Positions 8,945 to 19,102 of a stretch of DNA of 64,000 nt are shown here, one piece after another (position 1 is the first letter of the stretch; every line of letters begins with the position of its first letter). The translations under genes were made by a program, and so were the position numbers. The DNA lies in contig NZ_PGCP01000014.1 of the NCBI RefSeq assembly GCF_002812985.1, positions 1-64,000 of the forward strand, in the 5' to 3' direction. Below the pieces are notes generated by a model, which was given only the letters and a program-made list of their open reading frames with translations, was not told the DNA's origin and did not search any database. Source of the stretch: Aeromonas lusitana (GTDB lineage: Bacteria; Pseudomonadota; Gammaproteobacteria; Enterobacterales; Aeromonadaceae).

Positions 8945-10234
8945 TCAGCGCACCTTGAACACAGGCTGGATAGGTTCGCCATCCAGGGCCTGATGGATGG
9001 CACCCTCGGCATCCAGGCGGATCAGCGCAGGCAGCACCTCGGCATAGACCGTGAGCAGGCGGCCAACGTCGGCCTCGCTGTGCGCCAGGTTGATGTTGTG
9101 GCTGCCGAGACTCAGGATCCCCCGTTTGCACAACTCCTGGATGAAGTAACTCTTGAGCAGCCAGCTGGAGTGGTTGGCCGAGTCGCCGATGAGCAGGAAG
9201 CTCCAGCTCGGGTGGCCGGCGCTCTGCAGCCAGCTCGGGGCATCCAGCCTCAGCAGCAAGGCATCGAGCTCGCTCAGCAATTGCTGACCTCGCTCGGCTA
9301 GGCGGGCGGGCACATCCAGCCGGCGCATCTTCTTGATCACGGCGTTGGCGGCTGCCAGGGCGATGGCATCGCCGCCAAAGGTGCCGGAGAAGAAAATATC
9401 CTCCATGCGTTGCATGTATTCGCGGCGTCCCACTACGGCGGAGATGGGGAAGCCGTTGGCCATCCCCTTGCCGAAGGCGGCGAGATCCGGGGTGACGCCA
9501 AACAGGGTCTGGGCACCACCAAGGTGGAAGCGAAAACCCGTGATGGTCTCATCGAAGATAAGCAGGGCACCGTGCTCATCACACAGCTGGCGCAGGCCGG
9601 GCAAGAATTCAGGAGTGGGCCAGGCGACGTTCATGGGCTCCAGGATCACCGCTGCAAATTCACCCGGGTGAGCCTCCAGCTGGGTCCGCAGGGAATCCAG
9701 ATCGTTGTAATCGAAGCGATGGGTGAGCTCGCGCACGCACTCTGGCACCCCCAGGTGGCGGGTGGTGGATCCTATGTACCAATCCTGCCAGCCGTGGTAA
9801 CCGCAGACGGCGACCCGCTCGCGGCCGGTGACGGCGCGGGAGAGGCGAATGCAGGCGGAGGTGGCATCTGTGCCGTTCTTGCCAAAGCGCACCATCTCGG
9901 CGCAGGGAATGAGCTCGATAAGCTGCTCGGCCACTTCGGTTTCCAACCTGTGGGGCAAGGAGAAGATGGAGCCGAGGTTGAGTTGTTCCATCACGGCCTG
10001 ATTCACATCGGGGTCGCAATAGCCGAGGCTGATGGCCAGCAGGCCGCTGGCAAAGTCCAGGTACTGGTTGCCATCCACATCCCAGACCGTTGCGCCCTCA
10101 CCCCGTTCGATAAACAGGGGGGCGGCGCCGTAGGGGAAGCAGAGGCGGCTCTTGGAGAAGGTCTGGGAGCCGAGGGGAATGTTCTGCTCGGCCCGGGCGG
10201 AGAGTGCCAGTGAATGCTGATAGCGTGAGGTCAT
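8945..10234 (-). CDS. Class III PLP aminotransferase (glutamate-1-semialdehyde aminomutase-like)
   Basis: A 429-residue fold-type I PLP enzyme of the HemL/GsaM-like class III group. Motifs are the PLP-phosphate contact GTDATSACIRLSR, the Asp in LLIFDETITGFRF, and the Schiff-base Lys in FGKGMANGFP. It begins with an ATGA overlap with the cytidylyltransferase and ends directly before pseG. The canonical pseudaminic pathway already has PseC for the 4-amino group, so this second transaminase suggests a modified sugar. It is unlikely to be true HemL given its context and divergent active-site loop (GKGMANG rather than the HemL loop). Confidence 0.8.
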   Translation of the reverse strand: MTSRYQHSLALSARAEQNIPLGSQTFSKSRLCFPYGAAPLFIERGEGATVWDVDGNQYLDFASGLLAISLGYCDPDVNQAVMEQLNLGSIFSLPHRLETEVAEQLIELIPCAEMVRFGKNGTDATSACIRLSRAVTGRERVAVCGYHGWQDWYIGSTTRHLGVPECVRELTHRFDYNDLDSLRTQLEAHPGEFAAVILEPMNVAWPTPEFLPGLRQLCDEHGALLIFDETITGFRFHLGGAQTLFGVTPDLAAFGKGMANGFPISAVVGRREYMQRMEDIFFSGTFGGDAIALAAANAVIKKMRRLDVPARLAERGQQLLSELDALLLRLDAPSWLQSAGHPSWSFLLIGDSANHSSWLLKSYFIQELCKRGILSLGSHNINLAHSEADVGRLLTVYAEVLPALIRLDAEGAIHQALDGEPIQPVFKVR

Positions 10235-10986
10235 GAATGATGCTCCTTGGCCAGCGAGCTCGCCAGCCCTTCATTGCGCTGATGATGGGTATTCAGGGTC
10301 GCGAGATGTGGCTCCCGCGCCAATAGTTCGAGAATGTCATCGGTGGTAAATGCTGGCTTTGCCGGATAAAGCTTGTTGTAGATCTGCTCAACCAGCTCAA
10401 AGTCAGCGGGTTCATCTACCGTCCAGCGCAGATGAGACAGGCTCGACTGGCGTGCCAATTTCCCGACCTTGAACTGGTCCGTGTGTTGGCGGATGTAGTA
10501 GGTGACATGTTCACGCTGAACCTGGCTATGGGCCCGCTCGGCCAGCAGCTCCAGGGTGGCGGCGCTCAGGATCTCGGCATCTAGCCCATCCGGGTAGCTG
10601 GGGTCCCAACAGTTGCTGCTGTAGTCGTAGCCGCCGGTCAGATGAAAATGGATGAGCTCGTCGATGAGGGCGGGATCCGCCAACGGACAGTCGCCGGTGA
10701 GTCTGACGACATGGGTGGGCGAAAAGCGTTGGGCGGCCAGGTGGAAGCGCGCCAGCACATCGTCCAGAGGACCACGAAAACAAGGTACTCCGAGCCGCTC
10801 ACAGAGCAGGGCGATGGCGTCATCCTCTTCCTGAACGCTGGTGGCGACCATCAGCTGGTCCAGCCGCTTGGCTCGTGTGAGCCGCTCAATCTGGCGTGCG
10901 AGCATGGGTTCGCCCAAGAGGGGCCTGAGCACCTTGCTTGGCAGTCGGCTGGAGCTGGCTCTGGCTTGCAGGATCCCGAGGATCAT
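10231..10986 (-). CDS. pseF: SpsF-type CMP-sugar cytidylyltransferase (PseF role)
   Basis: Predicted to activate the nonulosonic acid with CTP. The 251-residue protein begins MILGILQARASSSRLPSKVL, the nucleotidyltransferase signature of the SpsF/KdsB-like family (QAR...SSRLPxKVL), with LTGDCPLADPALIDELI as the metal-binding Asp region. In-frame ATGs exist at 10998 and 10986; the latter is chosen because it overlaps the reductase stop (ATGA), though neither has a strong ribosome site. Its position between the reductase and the transaminase, with no other cytidylyltransferase in the operon, supports the PseF role. Confidence 0.82.
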   Translation of the reverse strand: MILGILQARASSSRLPSKVLRPLLGEPMLARQIERLTRAKRLDQLMVATSVQEEDDAIALLCERLGVPCFRGPLDDVLARFHLAAQRFSPTHVVRLTGDCPLADPALIDELIHFHLTGGYDYSSNCWDPSYPDGLDAEILSAATLELLAERAHSQVQREHVTYYIRQHTDQFKVGKLARQSSLSHLRWTVDEPADFELVEQIYNKLYPAKPAFTTDDILELLAREPHLATLNTHHQRNEGLASSLAKEHHS

Positions 10987-11818
10987 GATGATGTCCATTT
11001 GGCTGGGTTGATGAGGTCGGATTCGTCACAGGCCAGGGTGGCGAGCTCGGCGTCTTGCCAGGGATGCAGATGGCCGTAGGCTGCGCCTATGGCCGCCAGC
11101 TCGTGGGCATGGCAGACCCCTACCACGAAGCGGTTGACCTGGGGCAGGGCCGCAATCAGTGACAGTGCCTTGTCAAGAGGGCTGAGGTGGGGGTGGGCAC
11201 TGTCCAGCCGTCCTAGCGGGCCTGTGAAGGTCTTGAAATAGTCGGGGCGCAGCGCCGGCTGCATCAGCAGCAGCCCTTGCAGGAAGAGGGATCGCACGTG
11301 GATCTCGCAGCCCATCTCCTGCAGCCGATCGAGCCAGCCCGAGCGCAGGAAGCGCTGATCCAGCAAGTTGGCGGGCAACTGTACCAGTTGCAGGGGATAG
11401 CCCTGTTCGAGCCAGAGATCTAGCTCCTGGGGCGAGTAGACGGAAACCCCCGTCTTGCCCACCTTGCCTTGTCGCTGCAGATCCTTGATCCGCTCGAATA
11501 GCGCCGGGCTGGCATCCTGGCTGCGATGCAGCAACAGGCCATCCAAGGTGGGGCGAGCGAGCCTGTTCAAGCTCTCTTCAACCGCGGTCACTACTTCGGC
11601 GGCCGTGATGCCAGGAGCCAGCTTGCTGACCAGATTGAAGTTGGCGGTCTGCTGGCTGCCGAGTCTTGCCTCGGCATTGCCGTAGGCCTGGGCCGTGTCC
11701 AGGGTATCGATCTTGAGGCGACGGGCCAGGGCCAGGATGGCGTCGAGTTCGTCATCCGCGACCTGGCCTGCCCGGTTGCTGATACCGTAATCAAGCCCAA
11801 ACTGCACTGTGCCAAGGG

Positions 11819-11828
<10 letters not shown>
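10983..11828 (-). CDS. Aldo/keto reductase of the nonulosonate operon
   Basis: A 281-residue NADPH-dependent aldo/keto reductase-family protein. The tetrad is visible: Asp and Tyr in DTAQAYGNAE, Lys in NLVSKLAPG, and His in LLLHRSQD. The C-terminal region (VVGVCHAHEL) matches the cofactor side. It overlaps pseC by 10 bases and the cytidylyltransferase by ATGA, so it is part of the same transcript. No reductase of this class is needed in the standard pseudaminic route, so it probably tailors the sugar or a precursor. The substrate is unknown. Confidence 0.82.
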
Positions 11829-13974
<2,146 letters not shown>

Positions 13975-14004
13975 TTATGAAGGTGTGTGTCTGTCAAAAT
14001 TAAA

Positions 14005-14020
14005 AGCATATTCTGTGCCA
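14005..14020 (-). promoter_or_regulatory. Sigma-54 (RpoN) promoter of the pse operon
   Basis: On the minus strand the sequence reads TGGCAC, then AGAAT, then ATGCT. This places the -24 GG and the -12 GC exactly 10 bases apart, as in the consensus TGGCAC-N5-TTGCA; only the first T of the -12 box differs. It lies 43-58 bases upstream of the pseB ATG. RpoN drives middle flagellar genes in Aeromonas and Vibrio, so this ties glycan synthesis to flagellar assembly. Confidence 0.65.
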
Positions 14021-14068
14021 GAACCCATAATGAGCACTTGGGTGGCAGGTTCGTGGTCGGGATCTGGC

Positions 14069-14905
14069 TCAGGAGGCTGGGTTGGCGTCGGCTATGGCCT
14101 CGCACACCTGCTCCACTGCGTTGAGGGCGCGGGGGGTGAAGCGGTGCAGCTCATCCGGGTTGATGAGGCGCAGTTGTCTGTTTTTGACGGCGTCCAGCAT
14201 GGGCCACTGCTGCCAGTGGGTCAGCACGGCGGGATCCTGACTGCCGGCCAGGATAAGTCGAGGATTGGCCTTGATCACCTGCTCCAGCCCGATCTGGGGG
14301 TAGGGGGTCTTGGCCCCGGTGGCGACATTGGTGGCACCGCACAGCTCGATGGCCTGCGCAGGCCAGGCCACGCCGCTGACGCTGGTGAGCGGCGGATACC
14401 AGAGCTGGTAGAACACGGAGACCGGCTTGGGCTTGCCATAGCGGCTCTTTATAGCGTTGAGCCGCGCCATATAGGCATCGGCCTGGGCATTGGCGCTTGG
14501 CTCCAGTGCGAGCAACTTGCCGAGGCGACGCATCTCGTCGGCCAGGGAAGCAAAATCGGTGGGCTCTGAATAGAAGACGGGGATACCGAGCTGCTCGATG
14601 GGAGCCAGCATGCGGGACTGGGCCGAGCGCCAGGCCACCACCAGATCCGGCTTTTGCGCCAGCAGGGCTTCCAGGTTGATACTGCGGTAGTTGGCGACCT
14701 GGGGTCTGGTTTTCACCTCGGGCGGAAAATCGGAGGCATCGTCGGTGGCGACGATGCGATCCCCGGCGCCTATGTCAAACAGCAACTCGGTCAGATGAGG
14801 GGTTAGGCTGATGATGCGCTGGGGCGCCTGTGCCCATGTCGACAGCGGCCAGCAGAGCAGGCCAAGCAAGGCGCACAACAGGCGCAAGGAGATTGGGTTA
14901 ACCAC
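14069..14905 (-). CDS. btuF: Vitamin B12 ABC transporter substrate-binding protein
   Basis: BtuF is the periplasmic cobalamin-binding protein that delivers B12 to BtuCD. The 278-residue product has a signal peptide (LRLLCALLGLLCWPLSTWAQA) and a class III binding-protein fold with PQRIISLTPHLTELLFDIGAGDRIVATDDASD near its N terminus. The start is a GTG overlapping the end of the cbiB-like gene by 8 bases. The mtnN-(cbiB)-btuF arrangement resembles the pfs-btuF pairing in enterobacteria. Confidence 0.9.
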   Translation of the reverse strand: MVNPISLRLLCALLGLLCWPLSTWAQAPQRIISLTPHLTELLFDIGAGDRIVATDDASDFPPEVKTRPQVANYRSINLEALLAQKPDLVVAWRSAQSRMLAPIEQLGIPVFYSEPTDFASLADEMRRLGKLLALEPSANAQADAYMARLNAIKSRYGKPKPVSVFYQLWYPPLTSVSGVAWPAQAIELCGATNVATGAKTPYPQIGLEQVIKANPRLILAGSQDPAVLTHWQQWPMLDAVKNRQLRLINPDELHRFTPRALNAVEQVCEAIADANPAS

Positions 14906-15884
14906 GCACTTGCTCCAGCACGGTTAAAAGGAGCGCCAGTGTCAGCCAGCCCCAGCCGATCAGCTGCAGGCGATTGAGCAGCCGCTGCGGTGTTGACGCC
15001 GTCGGCTCTCCGCTGGCCTCCAGTACGGGGAAGCGCACCAGCTGACCCTGATAGTAACGCGGCCCCCCCAGACGGCAGCCCGAGCCTTGTGCCAGCAGGC
15101 TGAGCAGGCAGCCCATGGCCGGATAGGGCCAGTGCAGGGCAAGTCGCAGTCGGCTGCCTAACTGACGGAGCTGGCTGATGCACAGGGGCAGCGCCAGCAG
15201 CAGGATGGCGGGGGTACAGAGCACCTGATAAAGGGTGGCAGCGGGACGGCTGAAATGAGCAAAGCCAGCCTGCTTCGGACTCCAGCCTTGATTCATCAGT
15301 TGAGCGAGACGCCAGAGCAGGGCTCCTTGCACCCCCGCCAGGGCAAAGCCCAGCAAGGGACCGGCCCATTGACCCACCAGCCGCAGGGCGCAGCCCTCGC
15401 TCACCGCCTTGGTCAGCCCCATCACGGACAGGGCGCCCGTCTCGCGCTTGAGCCAGGGGGATGTCTGCAACCGTGCCACCACTAGCGTCTCTTTCGTCGC
15501 CAGCGCCCGGGTCGCCTTGGCGAGTTCGCGCAGAGGCTGGGATTCGAGCATCAGCAGCAGGAACAGCAGATCAAACAGGGGCTCGGACAAAGAGAGGTTG
15601 CGCACCGCCCAGAGTCCGGCCGCGCACGGCAGCCAAACCACCAACAGGGCCAGCAGACCCGCCTGGCTTTGTTGGCGGGGGGAGCCATCGGGGCGATGCA
15701 CCCTGTGACCCAGGCGGGTCAGCAGGGGCACGGTCGCGCCAAGCCGGAAACGGGCAGGCCAGGGCAGCAGGGCCTCCAGCAGGGCGGCCCCGATGAGGAT
15801 GGCCGCCGGTGTGACCAGCAAGGACGAGGTCAGCGACTCGAGCGCACCAGCGTTTAAGGGATCCCAGCCTGGGAGTGCGATCAC
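14898..15884 (-). CDS. cobD: CbiB/CobD-family cobalamin biosynthesis membrane protein
   Basis: Adenosylcobinamide-phosphate synthase family, which attaches aminopropanol to the corrin ring in B12 synthesis or salvage. The 328-residue protein has several hydrophobic helices ([21 protein letters not shown] near the N terminus and a C-terminal [18 protein letters not shown]) and the family segment [32 protein letters not shown]. It starts at a GTG overlapping the mtnN stop (GTGA). Key catalytic motifs were not checked, and some members of this shortened form may be degenerate. Association with btuF supports a B12 role. Confidence 0.75.
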   Translation of the reverse strand: MIALPGWDPLNAGALESLTSSLLVTPAAILIGAALLEALLPWPARFRLGATVPLLTRLGHRVHRPDGSPRQQSQAGLLALLVVWLPCAAGLWAVRNLSLSEPLFDLLFLLLMLESQPLRELAKATRALATKETLVVARLQTSPWLKRETGALSVMGLTKAVSEGCALRLVGQWAGPLLGFALAGVQGALLWRLAQLMNQGWSPKQAGFAHFSRPAATLYQVLCTPAILLLALPLCISQLRQLGSRLRLALHWPYPAMGCLLSLLAQGSGCRLGGPRYYQGQLVRFPVLEASGEPTASTPQRLLNRLQLIGWGWLTLALLLTVLEQVRG

Positions 15885-16573
15885 AGCTTGCCGAGCAGCT
15901 TGATGATCATCTCGGCCGAGTGCTGGCCCGCGACTTCGATGAAGGCATCGAAGGATTCCACCTGCTCCTTGCCGGCGATATCAGACATGGCGCGTACCAC
16001 CAGGTAGGGCACCTTGAACATGTGGCACACCTGGCCGATGGCTGCCCCTTCCATCTCCACCGCCAGCATCTGCGGGAAGTCGGCGCGGGCTTTGGCGATG
16101 GCGTCCGGCTTGCACATAAACTGATCGCCGGTGCAGATGAGGCCTACCTTGGTCTGGTGCTTGCCTTGCTCGGCGATGCAGGCTTGGGCCACGGCCATCA
16201 GCTTCTCGTCACAGGGGAAGGCGGCGGGCTGCTGGGCCATCTGGCCCATCTCGTAGCCAAAGGCGGTCACGTCCACGTCATGGAAGCGCATTTCGCTGGC
16301 GATCACCACGTCACCGATGTGCAGATCTTGGGCGAAGCCGCCGGCAGAGCCGGTGTTGATCACGCAATCCGGGGCAAATTTTTCCAGCAGCAGGCTGGTG
16401 GCGACGCTGGCGGCGACCTTGCCGATGCCAGAGCGAGTCAGGATCACCTCTTTACCGGCCAGGCGGCCCTGATAGAACTCGCAGCCGCCCAGTTGCAGGG
16501 TGGTCAGTTCACTCAGCTGGCTGCGCAGCAGGGCTACTTCCTGCTCCATGGCGCCGATAATACCTACTTTCAT
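15881..16573 (-). CDS. mtnN: 5'-methylthioadenosine/S-adenosylhomocysteine nucleosidase
   Basis: MtnN (Pfs) hydrolyses methylthioadenosine and S-adenosylhomocysteine and makes the AI-2 precursor. The 230-residue protein has [16 protein letters not shown] (catalytic Glu in AMEQEV), [16 protein letters not shown], and [12 protein letters not shown] with the nucleoside-binding Met/Glu, then [10 protein letters not shown] with the catalytic Asp. Two ATGs are adjacent at 16576 and 16573; GAGG is 6 bases before the second, which is chosen. Confidence 0.95.
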   Translation of the reverse strand: MKVGIIGAMEQEVALLRSQLSELTTLQLGGCEFYQGRLAGKEVILTRSGIGKVAASVATSLLLEKFAPDCVINTGSAGGFAQDLHIGDVVIASEMRFHDVDVTAFGYEMGQMAQQPAAFPCDEKLMAVAQACIAEQGKHQTKVGLICTGDQFMCKPDAIAKARADFPQMLAVEMEGAAIGQVCHMFKVPYLVVRAMSDIAGKEQVESFDAFIEVAGQHSAEMIIKLLGKL

Positions 16574-16704
16574 CATCTACCTCGTTTGTCTCGTGTCTTC
16601 ACGACGATGGACGGCCCTGGAGCCGCCTTGCCTGGCGCGGATGATAACAAATGTTGTCGATGGCGCCGAGCATTGTGCGACGCCATGGGGTGATTGCGGG
16701 AAAA

Positions 16705-17460
16705 TCAATCGTAGCGCCCGGCCAGGGCCGCCAGTTCTCCCCGATTGGCGAGCCGTTGCAGGGTGTCGCCAAACAGCTTGAGTCGCTCGGGGGAGGTCTG
16801 GCGGTGGAACAATATGTAGAAGGGAGTCTGTTCCATCACCTTGGGGAGCAGGCGTATCTGGTTATCCAGCTGGTGCTGGCGAATGTCGGCTTCAAAACCC
16901 GGGGAGCGGTAATAGAAAAACCGTCCCCGCTTCATCAACAACTTGTCGTAATTGGCCGCGCTGCTGATCCCGCCGCTGTCGATCAGCAGGCCGCCGATGG
17001 CTTGCAGCCGTGCGATGGCGCCGCTGCCATGATTGATGAGGATCACCCCCTCCCGGCCAAGCGCTCGCACATCCTCCCAATCCCGGATCTCGATGGCATC
17101 GTCCCGGCGCACCGCCAGATGGTAGCGAACCGTGAAGATGGAAGGGGTGATGTAGATGAAGTTGTTGCGCCGCGCCGGGCTGTCCCCCACGCCGCAGATG
17201 AAATCCAGCTGGCCGTGGAGCACCTTCTTCTCCAGCCGCCGCAGGGGGAGAAAGGCCTGATCCCCCAGGATGCGCAGGGCGGGTTGCTCCTGCTCCATCA
17301 GCCGAAACAGGTCGACGCAGATACCGCCAATCCGGCCATCGGATAGGGTCTGATACTTGGGGGCCGAATCGGGCTGGGCCGCGGTGCGATACTCCTCGGT
17401 GGCACCGGCCTCGCGGCTCATCAGCAGCAGGCACAGCAGCCCGGCCATCCTGACCCTCAT
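16705..17460 (-). CDS. Periplasmic solute-binding protein family 3-like
   Basis: A 251-residue exported protein with signal peptide (MRVRMAGLLCLLLMSREAGATEE) and the layout of family 3 amino-acid-type binding proteins, including GGICVDLFRLME, LDFICGVGDSPARRNNFIYITPSIF, and ENRGELAALAGRYD-like C terminus (LANRGELAALAGRYD). A GTG at 17484 would extend it, but the ATG at 17460 has GGGAG 8 bases upstream and gives a clean signal peptide. No permease or ATPase gene is adjacent, so it may be an orphan sensor or binding protein. Ligand unknown. Confidence 0.7.
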   Translation of the reverse strand: MRVRMAGLLCLLLMSREAGATEEYRTAAQPDSAPKYQTLSDGRIGGICVDLFRLMEQEQPALRILGDQAFLPLRRLEKKVLHGQLDFICGVGDSPARRNNFIYITPSIFTVRYHLAVRRDDAIEIRDWEDVRALGREGVILINHGSGAIARLQAIGGLLIDSGGISSAANYDKLLMKRGRFFYYRSPGFEADIRQHQLDNQIRLLPKVMEQTPFYILFHRQTSPERLKLFGDTLQRLANRGELAALAGRYD

Positions 17461-17543
17461 CCCATCCACTCCCTGGAAAGTCACAGCCCCCGAGTATGGG
17501 GGCTATGTGGTGGCTAGATATTAGGTTATTTATCAGCGTCTTA

Positions 17544-17660
17544 TCAACCCAGCGCGGTATCGAGTGTCATCATCAGGGCGAAGCCCGCCATCAGCCCCAG
17601 GGTGGCATAGGTCTGGTGACCGTTGCGGTGGGTCTCCGGGATCACCTCGTGGGAGACCAC
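17544..17660 (-). pseudogene. Distal tail copy of the ZIP transporter gene (copy 1)
   Basis: A third repeat of the 3' end of the metal transporter at 17822. It encodes the same last 35 residues (HEVIPETHRNGHQTYATL to MMTLDTALG) and a TGA stop, with only synonymous differences from the intact gene, for example GCG/GCC, CTC/CTG and GGT/GGG codons. It has no start codon or upstream part. The repeat period is exactly 139 bases. Confidence 0.85.
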
Positions 17661-17682
17661 TGGTACATGGGGCGTCGGCGTT

Positions 17683-17799
17683 TCACCCCAGGGCGGTATC
17701 CAGCGTCATCATCAGGGCAAAGCCTGCCATCAGGCTGAGGGTGGCATAGGTCTGGTGACCGTTGCCGTGGGTCTCCGGGATCACCTCCTGGGGGACCAC
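17683..17799 (-). pseudogene. Tail copy of the ZIP transporter gene (copy 2)
   Basis: Second partial copy, directly downstream of the intact gene. It encodes the last 35 residues with three changes relative to the intact gene (His to Gln, Arg to Gly, Gly to Ser) and ends in the same stop. No start codon or upstream part. Confidence 0.85.
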
Positions 17800-17821
17800 T
17801 GGCACATAGGGCGCCGGCGTC

Positions 17822-18751
17822 TCACCCCAGGGCGGTATCCAGCGTCATCATCAGGGCAAAGCCTGCCATTAATCCGAGAGTGGCATAGGTCTGGTGACCG
17901 TTGCGGTGGGTTTCCGGGATCACCTCGTGGGAGACCACGAACAGCATGGCGCCGGCGGCGAGCCCCAGGCCAATGGGGTAGGCGATGGCCATGCCGCTGG
18001 CGAGCCCCACCCCGAGCAGGGCACCCAGGGGTTCGAGCAGGCCGCTGCCGATGGCGACCAGCACGGCGACCGAGGGGCGAAAACCGGCGGCGCACATGGC
18101 AAGCGCTACCGCCAGCCCTTCTGGAATGTCTTGCAGGGCGATGGCGGTGGTCAGCGGCAGGCCGACCGCCATGTCCCCCTGAGAGAAGCTGACCCCGATG
18201 GCCATGCCCTCCGGCAGGTTATGGAGCGCGATGGCAAACACGAACAGCCAGACCCGGGAGCAGCTCTCGTGGCCGGGGCCACAGGGGCCCGTCTTGTCGT
18301 GCTCGTGGGGGGTGAATTGATCCAGCCCCAGCATCAGCAAGACGCCGAGAGTCATGCCGGTGACCACCACGGCGGCGGCGAGAAAACCGTCCCCAGTGAT
18401 CCCTTCAGCAGCCTCGAGGCCGGGCAATAACAGTGAGAAGGCGCTGGCGGCCAGCATCATGCCGGCGGCAAAGCCCAGCATGCCGTCTTCCACCCGTTGC
18501 GGCACCGAGCGCAGAAAGAGGGCCGGCAGGGCTCCCAGGGCTGTGGCGGCGAACCCGGCGACCCCGCCGAGGAGGCCATAGCGGGCGCCTGGGCTGATGT
18601 CGCCAGCGAGCAGCATGACCAGGCTCTGCAGCAGGAGCAGCAGGACGGCCACCAGGGCGACGAGCAGGCCGAGGGCGGTGAGGGGACGAGCCTGGATCTG
18701 TTCGCGCAGTTGCACGGACCAGGTGGCGGTGAGGGTTGATGCGTTATCCAT
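17822..18751 (-). CDS. ZIP family metal transporter (ZupT/GufA-like)
   Basis: A 309-residue inner-membrane divalent-metal (zinc) transporter of the ZIP family. About eight hydrophobic segments are visible; the metal-site motifs are ALHNLPEGMAIGV and ALQDIPEGLAVAL, and a His/Cys/Asp-rich loop (TPHEHDKTGPCGPGHE) lies between helices. Start ATG at 18751 (MDNASTLTATW); the longer frame upstream runs antisense through the chemoreceptor gene and is not coding. Two partial copies of its 3' end lie immediately downstream. Confidence 0.88.
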   Translation of the reverse strand: MDNASTLTATWSVQLREQIQARPLTALGLLVALVAVLLLLLQSLVMLLAGDISPGARYGLLGGVAGFAATALGALPALFLRSVPQRVEDGMLGFAAGMMLAASAFSLLLPGLEAAEGITGDGFLAAAVVVTGMTLGVLLMLGLDQFTPHEHDKTGPCGPGHESCSRVWLFVFAIALHNLPEGMAIGVSFSQGDMAVGLPLTTAIALQDIPEGLAVALAMCAAGFRPSVAVLVAIGSGLLEPLGALLGVGLASGMAIAYPIGLGLAAGAMLFVVSHEVIPETHRNGHQTYATLGLMAGFALMMTLDTALG

Positions 18752-19102
18752 GAAACGGGCACCTCGATGGCGAGAGACGATGAGGAGAAATGTGGGGGCC
18801 ATTACATCCTCTGACCCTGTTTTTGTCCACGTCGATGGTGCGATTGCATCAATCGGCTCAAGTCTCGTGCCATGCGGTCGATAGTGTGCCGGTGCAGAGC
18901 GCCGATTGAAATCGGCCGAGCATGGCGAAAGGCGATGAAGGGGACGGCCAGGTTGTGGTAAGGTGCCGCCCCTTGCGAGGTCTCCTTCCCTTGATCTTTC
19001 GCGACTTTTTTCATTTCCCGTCAGGACTTTTCGGGTCATCGCCCACAGGGATGCGATCGCCACAGTGCACCTGCTCATCAGCAGTTGAGGATCACCGCCA
19101 CC
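18752..19102. other. Intergenic region between zip transporter and chemoreceptor
   Basis: A 351-base divergent promoter region. Apart from the sigma-28-like site listed separately, no gene, terminator or RNA is recognised. GATTGCATCAATC (18842-18854) forms a short inverted repeat. Confidence 0.5.
18858..18884 (+). promoter_or_regulatory. Sigma-28 (FliA)-like promoter candidate for the chemoreceptor
   Basis: TCAA, 15 bases, then GTCGATAG, close to the flagellar sigma consensus TAAA-N15-GCCGATAA. It lies about 220 bases upstream of the chemoreceptor ATG. The long leader makes this tentative. Confidence 0.35.

Larger units (their letters stand above)
17544..17938. repeat. Three tandem 139-bp repeats of a gene 3' end
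   Basis: The terminal stretch of the ZIP transporter gene is present three times at exactly 139-base spacing, starting at 17544, 17683 and 17822 (each at the stop codon). Copies 1 and 2 also share a 23-base linker (ending GGCGTCGGCG or GGCGCCGGCG). The period is not a multiple of three, so the tails are not one long reading frame. Confidence 0.9.

Noticed and set aside
14898..15884. A cobalamin riboswitch ahead of the B12 genes
   Set aside because: No B12-box-like sequence was found upstream of mtnN or between the genes; starts overlap, so there is no room inside the operon.
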